A stretch of 64,000 nucleotides of DNA from positions 1 through 64,000 of the forward strand of contig NZ_JACHXK010000013.1 of the NCBI RefSeq assembly GCF_014192105.1. The letters run 5' to 3'. Shown here piece after piece: positions 1-8,590 of the stretch. The stretch's first letter is position 1. Every line of letters starts with the position of its first letter. The position numbers and the translations under genes were made by a program. Below the pieces are notes generated by a model. It was not told the origin of the DNA. It saw only the letters and a list, made by a program, of their open reading frames with translations, and searched no databases. This stretch comes from Paenibacillus phyllosphaerae. Its GTDB lineage: Bacteria; Bacillota; Bacilli; Paenibacillales; Paenibacillaceae.

Positions 1-109
1 GTGGAGAAGGATTATTTGTTATGCACAAAAATAAGTATACCAATAAAACTCGTACTCACCAAGTCCAAAAGCTTGACAAGTATTAGCTGGTTTTCTTGCG
101 TGGCCCGCT

Positions 110-154
110 TTTGTTCCGTCGTGGATTGCTTGGTGCAATCCACGACGGAACAAA
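110..154. other. Long perfect hairpin, 20-bp stem
   Basis: Positions 110-129 and 135-154 are perfect reverse complements around a 5-nt loop (TTGGT). No T-tract follows on either strand, so it is not a canonical terminator. It sits just upstream of the 88-bp tandem repeats and may be a relic of the same repeat-rich region. No gene is evident in positions 1-196. Confidence 0.7.
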
Positions 155-196
155 GCTCACGTGCGAGCTTCGTTCGCGGCTTTGGTGCCTTGTGGA

Positions 197-535
197 GCAG
201 ACCTGGGGCTTCGTGCACGATGCAGCTTCCCTGCTGACTCTCGCTTGACGTCCACTTTCGTGGACACGCTTTATGCGTCGGCAGCAAACCCTCGGGCTTC
301 GTGCATGATACAGCTTTCCTGCTGACTCTCGCTTGACGTCCACTTTTCGTGGACACGCTTTGTGCGTCGCCAGCAGACCTGGGGCCTCGTGCATGAATGC
401 GGCTTTCCTGCTGACTCTCGCTTGACGTCCACTTTCGTGGACACGCTTTATGCGTCGTCAGCAGACCTGGGACTTCGTGCACAAGGCGGCTTCCTTTGCT
501 GACTCTCGCTTGACGTCCACTTTGTGGACACGCTT
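197..535. repeat. Four-copy tandem repeat, 88-89 bp period
   Basis: The block GCTGACTCTCGCTTGACGTC starts at 233, 321, 410 and 498, giving a period of 88, 89 and 88 bp. Each unit carries a small palindrome (GTCCAC, short loop, GTGGAC) followed by ACGCTTTATGCGTCG and a GCAGACCTGGG-like joint. The last copy is cut short after the palindrome. Whole units are conserved, with no variable spacer, so this is not a CRISPR array. Open frames across it on both strands follow the repeat period and do not look like genes. Confidence 0.85.
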
Positions 536-575
536 ACCTTTTTCGTCTTGCGTGAGCTTTGCCCACGCAAGGCGT

Positions 576-613
576 AAAAAATCCCAAGCCACGCTTGAGG
601 CTCGGGATTTTTT
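576..613. terminator. Bidirectional intrinsic terminator
   Basis: An A-rich/T-rich stem (AATCCCAAGCC against GGCTCGGGATT, one mismatch) flanked by A and T runs. It lies just past the stop codon of the minus-strand hydrolase and probably ends that transcript. Confidence 0.85.
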
Positions 614-618
614 TGCGT

Positions 619-1467
619 TTATGTTAGTGCCGCGATTCGCTTTTCCAACCAGTCCACGATAGCCGCGAATACTTCGCTGCGCCTTGTTTCGTTATGAAGT
701 TCGTGTTTGAAAGCCGGCCACTCTTGGAATTCGCACAACCCGCCCGCTCCTTCCGCGAATTCTCGGCTGGCCTCGATCGAAGTGACCTTGTCGTCTCCCC
801 CGTGCATCAACAGGATTGGCACAGAGAGCTCATTCGCATGCTGGATCGCCCACAGTCCCGCGCGCTGGACGCTGAAGAAGAACCGTACCGATATGTCGCC
901 GTGGCCCAGCGGGTCTTCGACGTAACGCTGCATCATCTCCGGGTCGGACGTCAGGCTTTTCACGTTAAGCGGCCGCGTGTTGATGTAACCCGGGAAGAAA
1001 CGTTCCACGACCCGGCCGACCGCCACCGTTACAGGCGGCGCTTGAAAAGCCAGTTTCAGCCACGGGCCGGTCACCACCGCTCCGGCTAGATTGGGCTTGC
1101 TACGCAGCAAGTAATTGAGCGTAACGTTGCCGCCCATGCTGTGCCCATATAGAAAAAGCGGCAGCGCCGAATACTGCTCGGCAGCCAGGCTTAGCATCCA
1201 ATCGACACCTTCCAGCAGTCCCTCGTACTCCGGCACATGGCCGCGCTTGCCCTCGGTTTTCCCGTGGCCGCGCTGATCAAAGGCCAGCACCGCGAATCCA
1301 TTGTCCGTCAGTTCCTGCGCCACATGCCCATATCGTCCCGCATGCTCGCCCATGCCATGAACCAGACAGACGACCGCTCGGATCGGCACGTCCTGCTCGG
1401 GCGTCCATGCACAGCCATAGGCCAGCGTGCCGTCCGCCGTCCGCCATTTCGTCTCGGAGTGTATCAT
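619..1467 (-). CDS. Alpha/beta hydrolase, monoacylglycerol lipase / lysophospholipase type
   Basis: 282 aa, predicted serine hydrolase of the alpha/beta fold, closest in pattern to monoacylglycerol lipases (Hydrolase_4). The oxyanion region VHGMGEHAGRY is at about 36-46, the nucleophile elbow GHSMGG places the catalytic Ser at 110, HGGDDKV gives Asp226 and FKHELHNE gives His255. The conserved FDQRGHGKTEG follows strand 3. No signal peptide is visible, so it should act in the cytosol on lysophospholipids or monoacylglycerols; the exact substrate is unknown. It is a single-gene unit, ended by the terminator at 576-613. The start ATG at 1467 has an AGGAGG-like site (AAAGGAGGAA) just upstream. 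Confidence 0.88.
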   Translation of the reverse strand: MIHSETKWRTADGTLAYGCAWTPEQDVPIRAVVCLVHGMGEHAGRYGHVAQELTDNGFAVLAFDQRGHGKTEGKRGHVPEYEGLLEGVDWMLSLAAEQYSALPLFLYGHSMGGNVTLNYLLRSKPNLAGAVVTGPWLKLAFQAPPVTVAVGRVVERFFPGYINTRPLNVKSLTSDPEMMQRYVEDPLGHGDISVRFFFSVQRAGLWAIQHANELSVPILLMHGGDDKVTSIEASREFAEGAGGLCEFQEWPAFKHELHNETRRSEVFAAIVDWLEKRIAALT

Positions 1468-1602
1468 CCTATTCCTCCTTTATCCACCAGCCCATAATCA
1501 TCGTTACCCCATTATACACCTTTCACTCCCCGCGCCTGCAAAGGGTCGCCGAACCTCATCCGCCTGAAAATGATCGACGTCCTAATAAGACTTCGAGAAA
1601 CC

Positions 1603-1625
1603 TTGACACACTCTTGTCAGTGTTC
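1603..1625 (+). promoter_or_regulatory. Putative promoter -35 with overlapping operator
   Basis: TTGACA at 1603-1608 is a perfect -35 box and is embedded in an inverted repeat (TGACA, 6-nt spacer, TGTCA). No good -10 is present at 17 nt, so the promoter assignment is tentative. The symmetry would suit a TetR- or MarR-type repressor of the downstream exporter, but no such regulator gene lies beside it. Confidence 0.4.
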
Positions 1626-1763
1626 TTTTGTTATTGTAAAAACAGAAATTTGCCGCTGTTAAAATCGAGGGCGCCAAGGTATCATATGGAAGCCGGCATT
1701 GGGCTCCTATGCCAGTCCTCGAATCCTGGCAAACAATCCAACCGTGAAAGGAAACTAGAGAGA

Positions 1764-3296
1764 ATGAGTAAGACTAAAAACAAAACCGGCGTGGTCGTCG
1801 CCGGTCTGCTGCTCGCCATCTTGATGGCTTCGATGGACAACACAATCGTGGCCACCTCGATGGGCAATATTATCGGCGAGATGGGCGGCCTGGACAAATT
1901 CGTCTGGGTAACTTCAGCCTATATGGTGGCCGAGATGGCGGGCATGCCGATCTTCGGCAAACTGTCCGACATGTACGGACGCAAACGGTTCTTCATCTTC
2001 GGCATCATCGTCTTCATGATCGGTTCAGCGCTGTGCGGAACGGCGAATTCCATCGTCGAGCTGTCGATGTACCGCGTCATTCAAGGGATCGGCGGCGGCG
2101 CGCTCGTGCCGATTACGTTCACGATCATGTTCGATGCCGTCTCGCCTCAAGACCGAGGCAAGCTCGGAGGCTTGTTCGGCGCCGTATTCGGGATGTCCAG
2201 CATCTTCGGCCCGCTCCTTGGCGCCTACATCACCGATTACATTTCGTGGGAATGGATTTTCTACATCAACCTGCCGCTCGGACTGATCTCCTTCGCCATG
2301 ATCGCCTTCTTCTATAAGGAGTCGCCGGTTCACAACAAGCAGCGGATCGACTGGTTCGGCGCCATCACGCTGGTGGCCGCGATCATCTGCCTCATGTTCG
2401 CTTTAGAGCTCGGCGGCAAGGAGTATGCGTGGGATTCGGCCCAAATCATCGGTCTGTTCACCGGATTCGCGGTCTGTGCCATCCTGTTCCTGATCATTGA
2501 GACGCGCGTATCGGAGCCGATTATCTCCTTCGGCATGTTCCGCAACCGGCTCTACGCCTCCAGCAATGCCATCGCGATGCTGAGCGGCGCGGCCTTCATT
2601 ACGGCTTCGGTCTACATCCCGATCTTCATCCAGGGCGTGCTGGGCGGAAGCGCGACGAACTCCGGCCTGGTTCTGCTGCCGATGATGCTCGGCTCGGTCG
2701 TTACGGCAACCGCCGGCGGTTTCCTGCTGACCAAGCTGCCGTACCGGACGATCATGATCCCGACGCTGATTCTGCTGGTCGTCGGCCTTGCGCTGCTGAC
2801 CACAATCGGTACGGACACGTCCCGTTTCGTCGTGACCATCTATATGGTTCTCGTCGGCCTAGGCATCGGCGCTTCGTTCTCTGTCCTGAGCAATGCCGCA
2901 ATCCATTCGTTCAAAGCGAACCAGCGCGGCGCAGCCAGCTCGACGCTGAACTTCCTTCGTTCGCTCGGCATGACGCTCGGCATTACCATCTTCGGCATCC
3001 TGCAGAGCCATGCGCTGACGAAGAAACTTTCGGATTCCTTTGCAGGCGCGGACCAACCCGCCGTTCCGGAAGGAATGGACTTTAGCGACCCGCACGCGCT
3101 GTTGAATCCCGAGGTCCGCGCGAACATTCCGCAGGAGGCGCTTGCGAAAGTTACGGAAGGCCTCTCCGACTCCATCGTCTTCACGTTCGCATGGGGTATC
3201 ATCCCTGCCGCGCTGGCGGTTGTGTTCGCACTCGTGATGAGCAAGGAAAAAATGGATCCGGCTGCGGAGCAAGAGGAATATGCCGCAGGCCACTAA
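1764..3296 (+). CDS. MFS multidrug exporter, EmrB/QacA (DHA2, 14-TM) family
   Basis: 510 aa integral membrane protein, predicted proton-coupled drug exporter. Family motifs are visible: MASMDNTIVATSMGNI in TM1, GKLSDMYGRKR (motif A) between TM2 and TM3, RVIQGIGGGALVP (motif C region), and WEWIFYINLPLG in TM6. Length and the number of hydrophobic segments fit the 14-TM subfamily (LmrB/EmrB-like). The open frame extends upstream to 1407, but ATG 1764 is chosen because GAAAGGAAACTAGAGAGA precedes it and the family N-terminus begins here. It is monocistronic, with a possible repressor palindrome at 1603-1625. The drug specificity cannot be read from sequence. Confidence 0.9.
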   Translation: MSKTKNKTGVVVAGLLLAILMASMDNTIVATSMGNIIGEMGGLDKFVWVTSAYMVAEMAGMPIFGKLSDMYGRKRFFIFGIIVFMIGSALCGTANSIVELSMYRVIQGIGGGALVPITFTIMFDAVSPQDRGKLGGLFGAVFGMSSIFGPLLGAYITDYISWEWIFYINLPLGLISFAMIAFFYKESPVHNKQRIDWFGAITLVAAIICLMFALELGGKEYAWDSAQIIGLFTGFAVCAILFLIIETRVSEPIISFGMFRNRLYASSNAIAMLSGAAFITASVYIPIFIQGVLGGSATNSGLVLLPMMLGSVVTATAGGFLLTKLPYRTIMIPTLILLVVGLALLTTIGTDTSRFVVTIYMVLVGLGIGASFSVLSNAAIHSFKANQRGAASSTLNFLRSLGMTLGITIFGILQSHALTKKLSDSFAGADQPAVPEGMDFSDPHALLNPEVRANIPQEALAKVTEGLSDSIVFTFAWGIIPAALAVVFALVMSKEKMDPAAEQEEYAAGH

Positions 3297-3326
3297 GCCG
3301 CTTGGCTGTTGGCCAGCCTGACTACG

Positions 3327-3365
3327 AAAACCTCCGGTTCACCTTACGGTGAGCATGGAGGTTTT
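3327..3365. terminator. Bidirectional intrinsic terminator between exporter and gcvH
   Basis: AAAACCTCC at 3327-3335 pairs with GGAGGTTTT at 3357-3365, with GGTTCACC/GGTGAGC extending the stem inside. A-run on one side and T-run on the other serve the convergent genes ending at 3296 and 3407. Confidence 0.88.
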
Positions 3366-3406
3366 GTGCGTTGGTGCCAAGCGGACGGGGATCACAGAAA
3401 TTGTCG

Positions 3407-3796
3407 CTATTCGATATGCGCTCGGTATTGGTCGGGCGTCAGCAGTTTGGCGAACGCCTCCTCTGCGGGCTCGGACAGCTCGATCTCGACGATCCAGCCG
3501 CCCTCGTAAGGCTCGGCGTTGAGCAGCTCCGGGCGATTCTGCAGCTCCCCGTTGACGCTCACGATGGTGCCGCTCACGGGGGAATAGAGCTCGGAGACCG
3601 TCTTCACCGACTCGATCGTGCCGATGCTTGCATCCGCTTCTACAATGTCGCCCACCTGCGGATATTCCACGAAGACGATGTCGCCGAGGAGATCCTGCGC
3701 ATGATCAGTAATGCCGACGCGCACGCGATTGCCCTCCGCCAGTCCCGCCCACTCATGCTCCTTGCTGTAGACCAGATCGTCTCTGATTTCGCTCAT
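3407..3796 (-). CDS. gcvH: Glycine cleavage system H protein
   Basis: 129 aa lipoyl carrier of the glycine cleavage complex. It shuttles the aminomethyl group from the P protein (GcvPA/PB) to the T protein. Lipoyl-attachment Lys65 lies in the motif GTIESVKTVSELYSP, and the YSKEHEWAG start and GDIVFVEYPQVGD segment are typical. Length matches the family (about 125-130 aa). It lies on the opposite strand to gcvT-PA-PB, about 380 bp from the riboswitch, so it is not under the glycine riboswitch and needs its own promoter. SD-like GAGGCGATAGGG precedes the ATG. Confidence 0.96.
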   Translation of the reverse strand: MSEIRDDLVYSKEHEWAGLAEGNRVRVGITDHAQDLLGDIVFVEYPQVGDIVEADASIGTIESVKTVSELYSPVSGTIVSVNGELQNRPELLNAEPYEGGWIVEIELSEPAEEAFAKLLTPDQYRAHIE

Positions 3797-4172
3797 TCCC
3801 TATCGCCTCATTCCCTGAAATAATGACTATTCTTTGCGCATCCGCACTATACAGCACATAGAACCGCCCTGCTCTCCATCGCATGCATTACCGATTCATA
3901 CGCTTGCCCTCGTAAAGACATGCCTGTTGCAGGCAGCATGCCGAAGATTGCCCAAGGACGGGCCGACTTCCACATGGCAGCCCCCTGCGTAATGTCGTTC
4001 TTCACCCCGTCCAGTCCTACGGCCGACATAATGCCAAGCAGGAGCCGCATAAGTTAGGAAGACCACTACTCATCGTCCACGCTGACTGGCGATAGCCAGA
4101 ACTGCACATAGCCGTATTCGGACTACGAGCCCTATTCACCGGTTCTGCAATACCACCCAACTGAATAAGCGG
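3797..4172. other. Intergenic stretch between gcvH and the glycine riboswitch
   Basis: About 375 bp without a convincing gene. A 67-codon minus-strand frame (3847-4050) contains the peptide AVGLDGVKNDITQG, which recalls the C-terminal part of glutamine synthetases, but it has no ribosome binding site, is preceded closely by a stop, and covers far too little of such a protein. A small hairpin CTGGCGATAGCCAG sits near 4086. Divergent promoters for gcvH and the gcvT leader must lie here but I could not place them. Confidence 0.4.
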
Positions 4173-4175
4173 ATG

Positions 4176-4404
4176 AACGCGTGGGGAGAGATTACCAGCA
4201 ATGGCCTAAAGGTTATGGCTGGTAACGCCGAAGGAGTAAGCCAGTTACGGGTGAATCTCTCAGGCAAAAGGACCTTTGCGGGACGCATCTCTGGAGAGCA
4301 TCCTCCCAAGGGGGGATCACCGACGGGGAAACTTGCGGCGGAGGCGAGGCTACAGGACATGTCTCCTCCAGTCGCGAGGCAACTCTCAGGTACCAAGGAC
4401 AGAG
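4176..4404 (+). ncRNA. Tandem glycine riboswitch (two aptamers)
   Basis: First aptamer about 4176-4288, with the glycine core ACGCCGAAGGAGTAAGCC near 4225-4242 and AATCTCTCAGGCAAAAGGAC at 4254-4273. Second aptamer about 4289-4404, with CACCGACGGGGAAACTTG near 4318 and AACTCTCAGGTACCAAGGAC at 4381-4400. A very short linker joins them, as in known cooperative gcvT riboswitches. The 3' side of the second P1 stem (GGACAGAG) overlaps the downstream terminator stem, which predicts that glycine binding turns gcvT-gcvPA-gcvPB on. Confidence 0.95.
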
Positions 4405-4470
4405 CGAAAGGATCAAGGAAAGGCGTCCCGGCAAGGACGCGCACCCTGAACCTTTTGCCTGTCCTTTTTG
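4395..4470 (+). terminator. Riboswitch expression-platform terminator
   Basis: AAGGACAG at 4395-4402 pairs with CTGTCCTT at about 4459-4466, followed by a T-run; GAAAGG/CCTTTT extends the stem and an internal hairpin (GCGTCC/GGACGC) fills the loop. The left arm is also needed for P1 of the second glycine aptamer, so terminator and ligand-bound aptamer exclude each other. Confidence 0.85.
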
Positions 4471-4513
4471 GCTTAGACGTCTTGATTCGAAGAAGAATGA
4501 GGTGATCGAAGCG

Positions 4514-5614
4514 ATGGCTGTTCTGAAACGCACCCCGCTTTATCCGCTGTACGCGGGTTACCCGTCGGCGCGCTGCATCGATTTCGGCAGCTGGGAGCTG
4601 CCCGTGCAATTCCTCGGCATTACCTTCGAACACGAAGCTGTGCGCACGCGGGCAGGACTGTTCGACGTGTCCCACATGGGCGAGTTCATCGTAACGGGCC
4701 AATATGCGGAGACGTTCGTGCAGCGCCTGACGACCAACGATGTCGCCAAGCTGACCGACGGGCAGGCGCAATATACGCTGATGTGTACGCAAGACGGCGG
4801 CACGGTCGACGACCTGCTCGTCTACAAGTTGTCCGCCGATCAATTCATGCTCGTCGTGAACGCTTCTAACATCGAGAAAGATTGGCAGTGGCTCATGGAC
4901 CATCTGATCGGCGACGTCTTCATCCGCGACGTGTCGAGCGAGACCGCGCTGCTTGCCCTTCAGGGACCGCGCGCTGCCGCCATCCTATCCCAAGTGGTCG
5001 ATGCGAACGCCATTGCATCCCTGAAGCCTTTTCACTTTGTCCGCTCGCTCGACATCGACGGCGTTCAGGCGCTCGTCTCGCGCACCGGCTATACGGGCGA
5101 GGACGGATTCGAGCTCTACGTTCCTGCCGGGGATGCGCAGCAGCTGTGGCGGTCGCTGATCGTCGCCGGCCAGCCGGAGGGGCTCGTCCCTTGCGGCTTG
5201 GGCGCCCGCGATACGCTTCGCTTCGAAGCGCGGCTTCCGTTGTACGGGCAAGAACTCGCCGACGATATTTCGCCGCTCGAAGCCGGCCTTGGTCCGTTCG
5301 TTAAGCTCGATAAAGGCCCGTTCATCAGCAGCGATGCGCTGAGCGAGCAGAGACGCAGCGGCTTAAAGCGCAAGCTGGTCGGCATCGAGATGATCGACAG
5401 GGGCATTCCCCGCTCCCGCTACCCGATTCATGCTGAGGGTCAAATCGTCGGCGCCGTTACGACGGGCACGCAGTCTCCGACCTTGAAGCGCAATCTCGGC
5501 CTCGCCCTCGTCGAGACCCCATATGCCGCCCTAGGCACGAAGTTGCTCGTCGAGATCCGCGGCAAGCTGCTGAGAGCCCAAGTCGTCCCCACCCCTTTCT
5601 ACAAAAGAAGCTGA
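4514..5614 (+). CDS. gcvT: Glycine cleavage system T protein (aminomethyltransferase)
   Basis: 366 aa folate-dependent aminomethyltransferase. It releases ammonia from the aminomethyl group on lipoyl-GcvH and passes the one-carbon unit to tetrahydrofolate. Family signatures include LFDVSHMGEF, TNDVAKLTDGQAQYT, SRTGYTGEDGFELY and CGLGARDTLRFEA, plus a C-terminal barrel domain (GIEMIDRG, TTGTQSPTLKRNLGLA). Length fits the usual 360-370 aa. A GTG at 4502 is in frame, but ATG 4514 is preferred because AGGTGAT sits 9 nt upstream. First gene of the riboswitch-controlled operon, followed after 52 nt by gcvPA. Confidence 0.96.
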   Translation: MAVLKRTPLYPLYAGYPSARCIDFGSWELPVQFLGITFEHEAVRTRAGLFDVSHMGEFIVTGQYAETFVQRLTTNDVAKLTDGQAQYTLMCTQDGGTVDDLLVYKLSADQFMLVVNASNIEKDWQWLMDHLIGDVFIRDVSSETALLALQGPRAAAILSQVVDANAIASLKPFHFVRSLDIDGVQALVSRTGYTGEDGFELYVPAGDAQQLWRSLIVAGQPEGLVPCGLGARDTLRFEARLPLYGQELADDISPLEAGLGPFVKLDKGPFISSDALSEQRRSGLKRKLVGIEMIDRGIPRSRYPIHAEGQIVGAVTTGTQSPTLKRNLGLALVETPYAALGTKLLVEIRGKLLRAQVVPTPFYKRS

Positions 5615-5666
5615 ATTAACCAAGGAGCGCCTCCCGCGGCGTTTCCTGCAGAAGGAGCCGATTGCC

Positions 5667-7043
5667 ATGAAGCACCGCTATATCCCGATGACCGGGCAGG
5701 ATGAAGCCGAAATGCTGGCCGTCATCGGCGCGGATACGATCGAAGCGCTGTTCGCGGACATTCCGGCAGCCATCCGCTACGAAGGCGTCCTGCCGATGTC
5801 CGGACCGCTCGATGAGCCCGCCCTCCTCCGCCATATGCGCCTGCTTGCGGGGCGCAACGCTAATTTCGACGAATATGTCAGCTTCCTCGGAGCCGGCATC
5901 TACGATCACCATATTCCCGTCGTCATCAACCATGTGATTTCGCGCTCCGAATTCTACACCGCCTATACGCCGTATCAGCCGGAGATCAGCCAAGGCGAGC
6001 TGCAGGCGATCTTCGAATTCCAATCGTATATCTGCGAGTTGACCGGCATGAAGGTCGCCAACGCCAGCATGTATGACGGGGCGACCGCTTTGGCCGAAGC
6101 GGCGGCGCTCGCCGGCGGCTATACGAAGCGCAGCCGGATCGTCGTCTCCTCCGCCATCCATCCCGAAGCCAAGGAAATCGTGCGCACCTCCGCCCGCGGC
6201 TTGAATCTGGACATTGTCGAGGTCGCCGCGAACAATGGACTCACCGACCTTGAAGCGCTTGAATCGGCGCTTACGGACGATACGGCAGCCGTGCTCATCC
6301 AATCGCCGAACTTCTTCGGCGCTATCGAAGACGCAAGGGCCATCGAGCCGGTCATCCACGGAAGAGGCGGATTGCTCGTCATGAGCGTCAATCCGCTGTC
6401 GCTCGCGCTGCTCGAAGCCCCCGGCGAGCTTGGCGCCGACATCGTCGTCGGCGATGCCCAGCCGCTCGGCATTCCCGCTTCGCTCGGCGGACCGACATGC
6501 GGCTTCTTCGCCGTCACCGACGCGCTCATGCGCCGCATTCCGGGGCGGATCGTCGGCCAGACCGTCGATAAGGAAGGCAGACGCGGCTTCGTGCTGACGC
6601 TGCAAGCGCGCGAACAGCATATCCGCCGGGAGAAAGCGACGTCCAACATATGCTCCAACCAGGCGTTGCTCGCCCTATGCGCGTCCGTCTACATGTCGAC
6701 GCTCGGCAAGACCGGCATGCAGGAAGCCGCCCTTCTCAATGTGCGTAAGGCGCATTATGCCGCAGACAAGATCGCAAGCCTTCGCGATCCGCATACGGCG
6801 GCGCCGGTATTCGAGTTGCCCTTCCAAGCGCCGTTCTTCAACGAATTCGTCGTGAAGCTGCCCCAAGCTCTCGACGCTGCCAAGCTGAACGCCAAGCTGC
6901 TCCGCAAAGGGTTCATCGGCGGGTACGATCTGGCGCTTGCCGACCCATCCTTGAGCGGCCACATGCTGATCGCCGTCACGGAACGCCGAACGAAGGACGA
7001 GATCGACCGATTCGTCCATGAGCTGGAGGAATGTTGCCGATGA
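5667..7043 (+). CDS. gcvPA: Glycine dehydrogenase (decarboxylating) subunit 1
   Basis: 458 aa N-terminal half of the two-gene P protein found in Firmicutes. With GcvPB it decarboxylates glycine and loads aminomethyl onto lipoyl-GcvH. Recognised from [66 protein letters not shown] and the conserved glycine-rich GGPTCGFFA. Slightly longer than the usual 445-450 aa. AAGGAG at 5651-5656 places the start. Its TGA stop overlaps the gcvPB start codon (ATGA), indicating translational coupling. Confidence 0.96.
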   Translation: MKHRYIPMTGQDEAEMLAVIGADTIEALFADIPAAIRYEGVLPMSGPLDEPALLRHMRLLAGRNANFDEYVSFLGAGIYDHHIPVVINHVISRSEFYTAYTPYQPEISQGELQAIFEFQSYICELTGMKVANASMYDGATALAEAAALAGGYTKRSRIVVSSAIHPEAKEIVRTSARGLNLDIVEVAANNGLTDLEALESALTDDTAAVLIQSPNFFGAIEDARAIEPVIHGRGGLLVMSVNPLSLALLEAPGELGADIVVGDAQPLGIPASLGGPTCGFFAVTDALMRRIPGRIVGQTVDKEGRRGFVLTLQAREQHIRREKATSNICSNQALLALCASVYMSTLGKTGMQEAALLNVRKAHYAADKIASLRDPHTAAPVFELPFQAPFFNEFVVKLPQALDAAKLNAKLLRKGFIGGYDLALADPSLSGHMLIAVTERRTKDEIDRFVHELEECCR

Positions 7044-8509
7044 ACATGAAGCCGACGCCGGATAAAGCCCTTATATTCGAGCTGAGCAAGCCCGGACGCG
7101 TCGCCTACTCGCTGCCTGCCTGCGATGTGCCGGAGACGGAAGCCGCTTCGCTCATTCCGCCCCATCTGTTGCGCGCCAAGCCCGCCGAGCTGCCCGAAGT
7201 GTACGAGGTTGATGTCATCCGCCATTATACCGAGCTGTCCCGCCGCAACTTCGGCATCGACAACGGCTTCTACCCGCTCGGCTCCTGCACGATGAAATAC
7301 AATCCGAAGATCAACGAGGATGTCGCCCGCTTCCCGGGCTTCGCCAAGATCCATCCCTATCAGCCGGAGGAGAGCATCCAAGGCGCATTAGAGCTGCTCT
7401 ATACGCTGCAAAACGACATCGCGGCGCTGACGGGCATGGATCAAGTGACGCTCCAGCCGGCGGCCGGCGCCCATGGCGAATGGACCGGGCTGATGCTCAT
7501 CCGCGCCTATCATGAGAGCCGCGGCGAGAAGCGCACGAAGGTCATCGTTCCCGACTCTTCCCACGGCACGAATCCGGCGAGCGCGACCGTCGCCGGATTC
7601 GAGACCATCACGATCAAATCCGATGCCAAGGGGATGGTCGACCTTGATGCACTGAAAGCTGCGGTCGGTGCGGATACGGCGGCGCTCATGCTGACGAATC
7701 CGAGCACGCTCGGCCTGTTCGAAGAGCGAATCGTCGAGATTGCGAACATCGTGCACGAGGCGGGCGGCCTGCTCTACTATGACGGCGCCAACTCCAACGC
7801 CATTATGGGCATTACTCGCCCTGGCGATATGGGCTTCGACGTCGTTCACCTGAATCTGCACAAAACGATGAGCACCCCGCATGGCGGAGGCGGTCCGGGC
7901 GCAGGCCCGGTCGGCGTGAAGAGCAAGCTGATCCCTTTCCTGCCGAAACCCATCGTCAGCCGCCGCACGGACGGCGCTTACTATTGGGACTATGACCGAC
8001 CGGCCTCGATCGGCAGAGTAAAGGCCTATTACGGCAACTTCGGCATTCTCGTCCGCGCTTATGCGTATATTCGCACCTACGGGCCGGAAGGATTGCGCCG
8101 CGTCTCCGAATGCGCCGTTCTGAACGCCAACTACATGATGCACCGTCTCGCGCCTTATTACGAAGTCGCCTATCCGGGGCTGTGCAAGCATGAGTTCGTC
8201 CTCTCCGGCCGCAGGCTGAAGTCGTTCGGCGTGCGCACGCTCGATGTGGCCAAACGGCTGCTCGACTTCGGCTACCACCCGCCGACGATTTATTTTCCGC
8301 TCAATGTGGAGGAGTGCCTTATGATCGAACCGACGGAGACGGAGAGCAAAGAAACGCTGGATGCCTTCATCGACGCGATGATCAGCATCGCCCAGGAAGC
8401 GGAGCAGACGCCTGAGATCGTACGGAATGCGCCACATACGACGGTCGTGAAACGGCTGGATGAGACGACGGCCGCCCGCAAGCCGGTGTTGAACTGTACT
8501 TGCGGCTAG
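7040..8509 (+). CDS. gcvPB: Glycine dehydrogenase (decarboxylating) subunit 2
   Basis: 489 aa PLP-binding half of the P protein. The PLP Schiff-base lysine is Lys275 in [16 protein letters not shown]. Other signatures are [32 protein letters not shown] and [11 protein letters not shown]. The frame has an earlier ATG at 7031, but ATG 7040 is chosen: it forms an ATGA overlap with the gcvPA stop, has GGAGGA 9 nt upstream, and gives the standard family length. The C-terminus ends in a short Cys-containing tail (NCTCG). Last gene of the operon, ended by the terminator at 8535. Confidence 0.96.
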   Translation: MNMKPTPDKALIFELSKPGRVAYSLPACDVPETEAASLIPPHLLRAKPAELPEVYEVDVIRHYTELSRRNFGIDNGFYPLGSCTMKYNPKINEDVARFPGFAKIHPYQPEESIQGALELLYTLQNDIAALTGMDQVTLQPAAGAHGEWTGLMLIRAYHESRGEKRTKVIVPDSSHGTNPASATVAGFETITIKSDAKGMVDLDALKAAVGADTAALMLTNPSTLGLFEERIVEIANIVHEAGGLLYYDGANSNAIMGITRPGDMGFDVVHLNLHKTMSTPHGGGGPGAGPVGVKSKLIPFLPKPIVSRRTDGAYYWDYDRPASIGRVKAYYGNFGILVRAYAYIRTYGPEGLRRVSECAVLNANYMMHRLAPYYEVAYPGLCKHEFVLSGRRLKSFGVRTLDVAKRLLDFGYHPPTIYFPLNVEECLMIEPTETESKETLDAFIDAMISIAQEAEQTPEIVRNAPHTTVVKRLDETTAARKPVLNCTCG

Positions 8510-8534
8510 CGCGGCCACCCGTGGAGCCGCAAGA

Positions 8535-8584
8535 CAAAAAAAGCGCTCCTGCACCAGCAAGTCTGGTGTCAGAGCGCTTTTCCC
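8535..8584. terminator. Bidirectional terminator after gcvPB
   Basis: AAAAAGCGCTC pairs with GAGCGCTTTTT, with CACCAG/CTGGTG forming the upper stem. It serves gcvPB on the plus strand and the KamA-like gene on the minus strand. Confidence 0.9.
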
Positions 8585-8590
8585 TATAGA

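Noticed and set aside
197..535. Tandem repeats resembling a CRISPR array
   Set aside because: The entire 88-bp unit is conserved with no unique spacers, and no cas genes are present. The same holds for the 59-bp arrays at 36.9 and 49.2 kb.
1407..1763. 119-codon N-terminal extension of the MFS exporter
   Set aside because: Not hydrophobic, crosses the likely promoter, and lacks an SD at its start; ATG 1764 matches the family.
7388..8560. 390-codon minus-strand open frame opposite gcvPB
   Set aside because: Composition is Arg/His/Ala-rich as expected for the antisense of a high-GC gene; no motif, no SD, and gcvPB on the other strand is certain.
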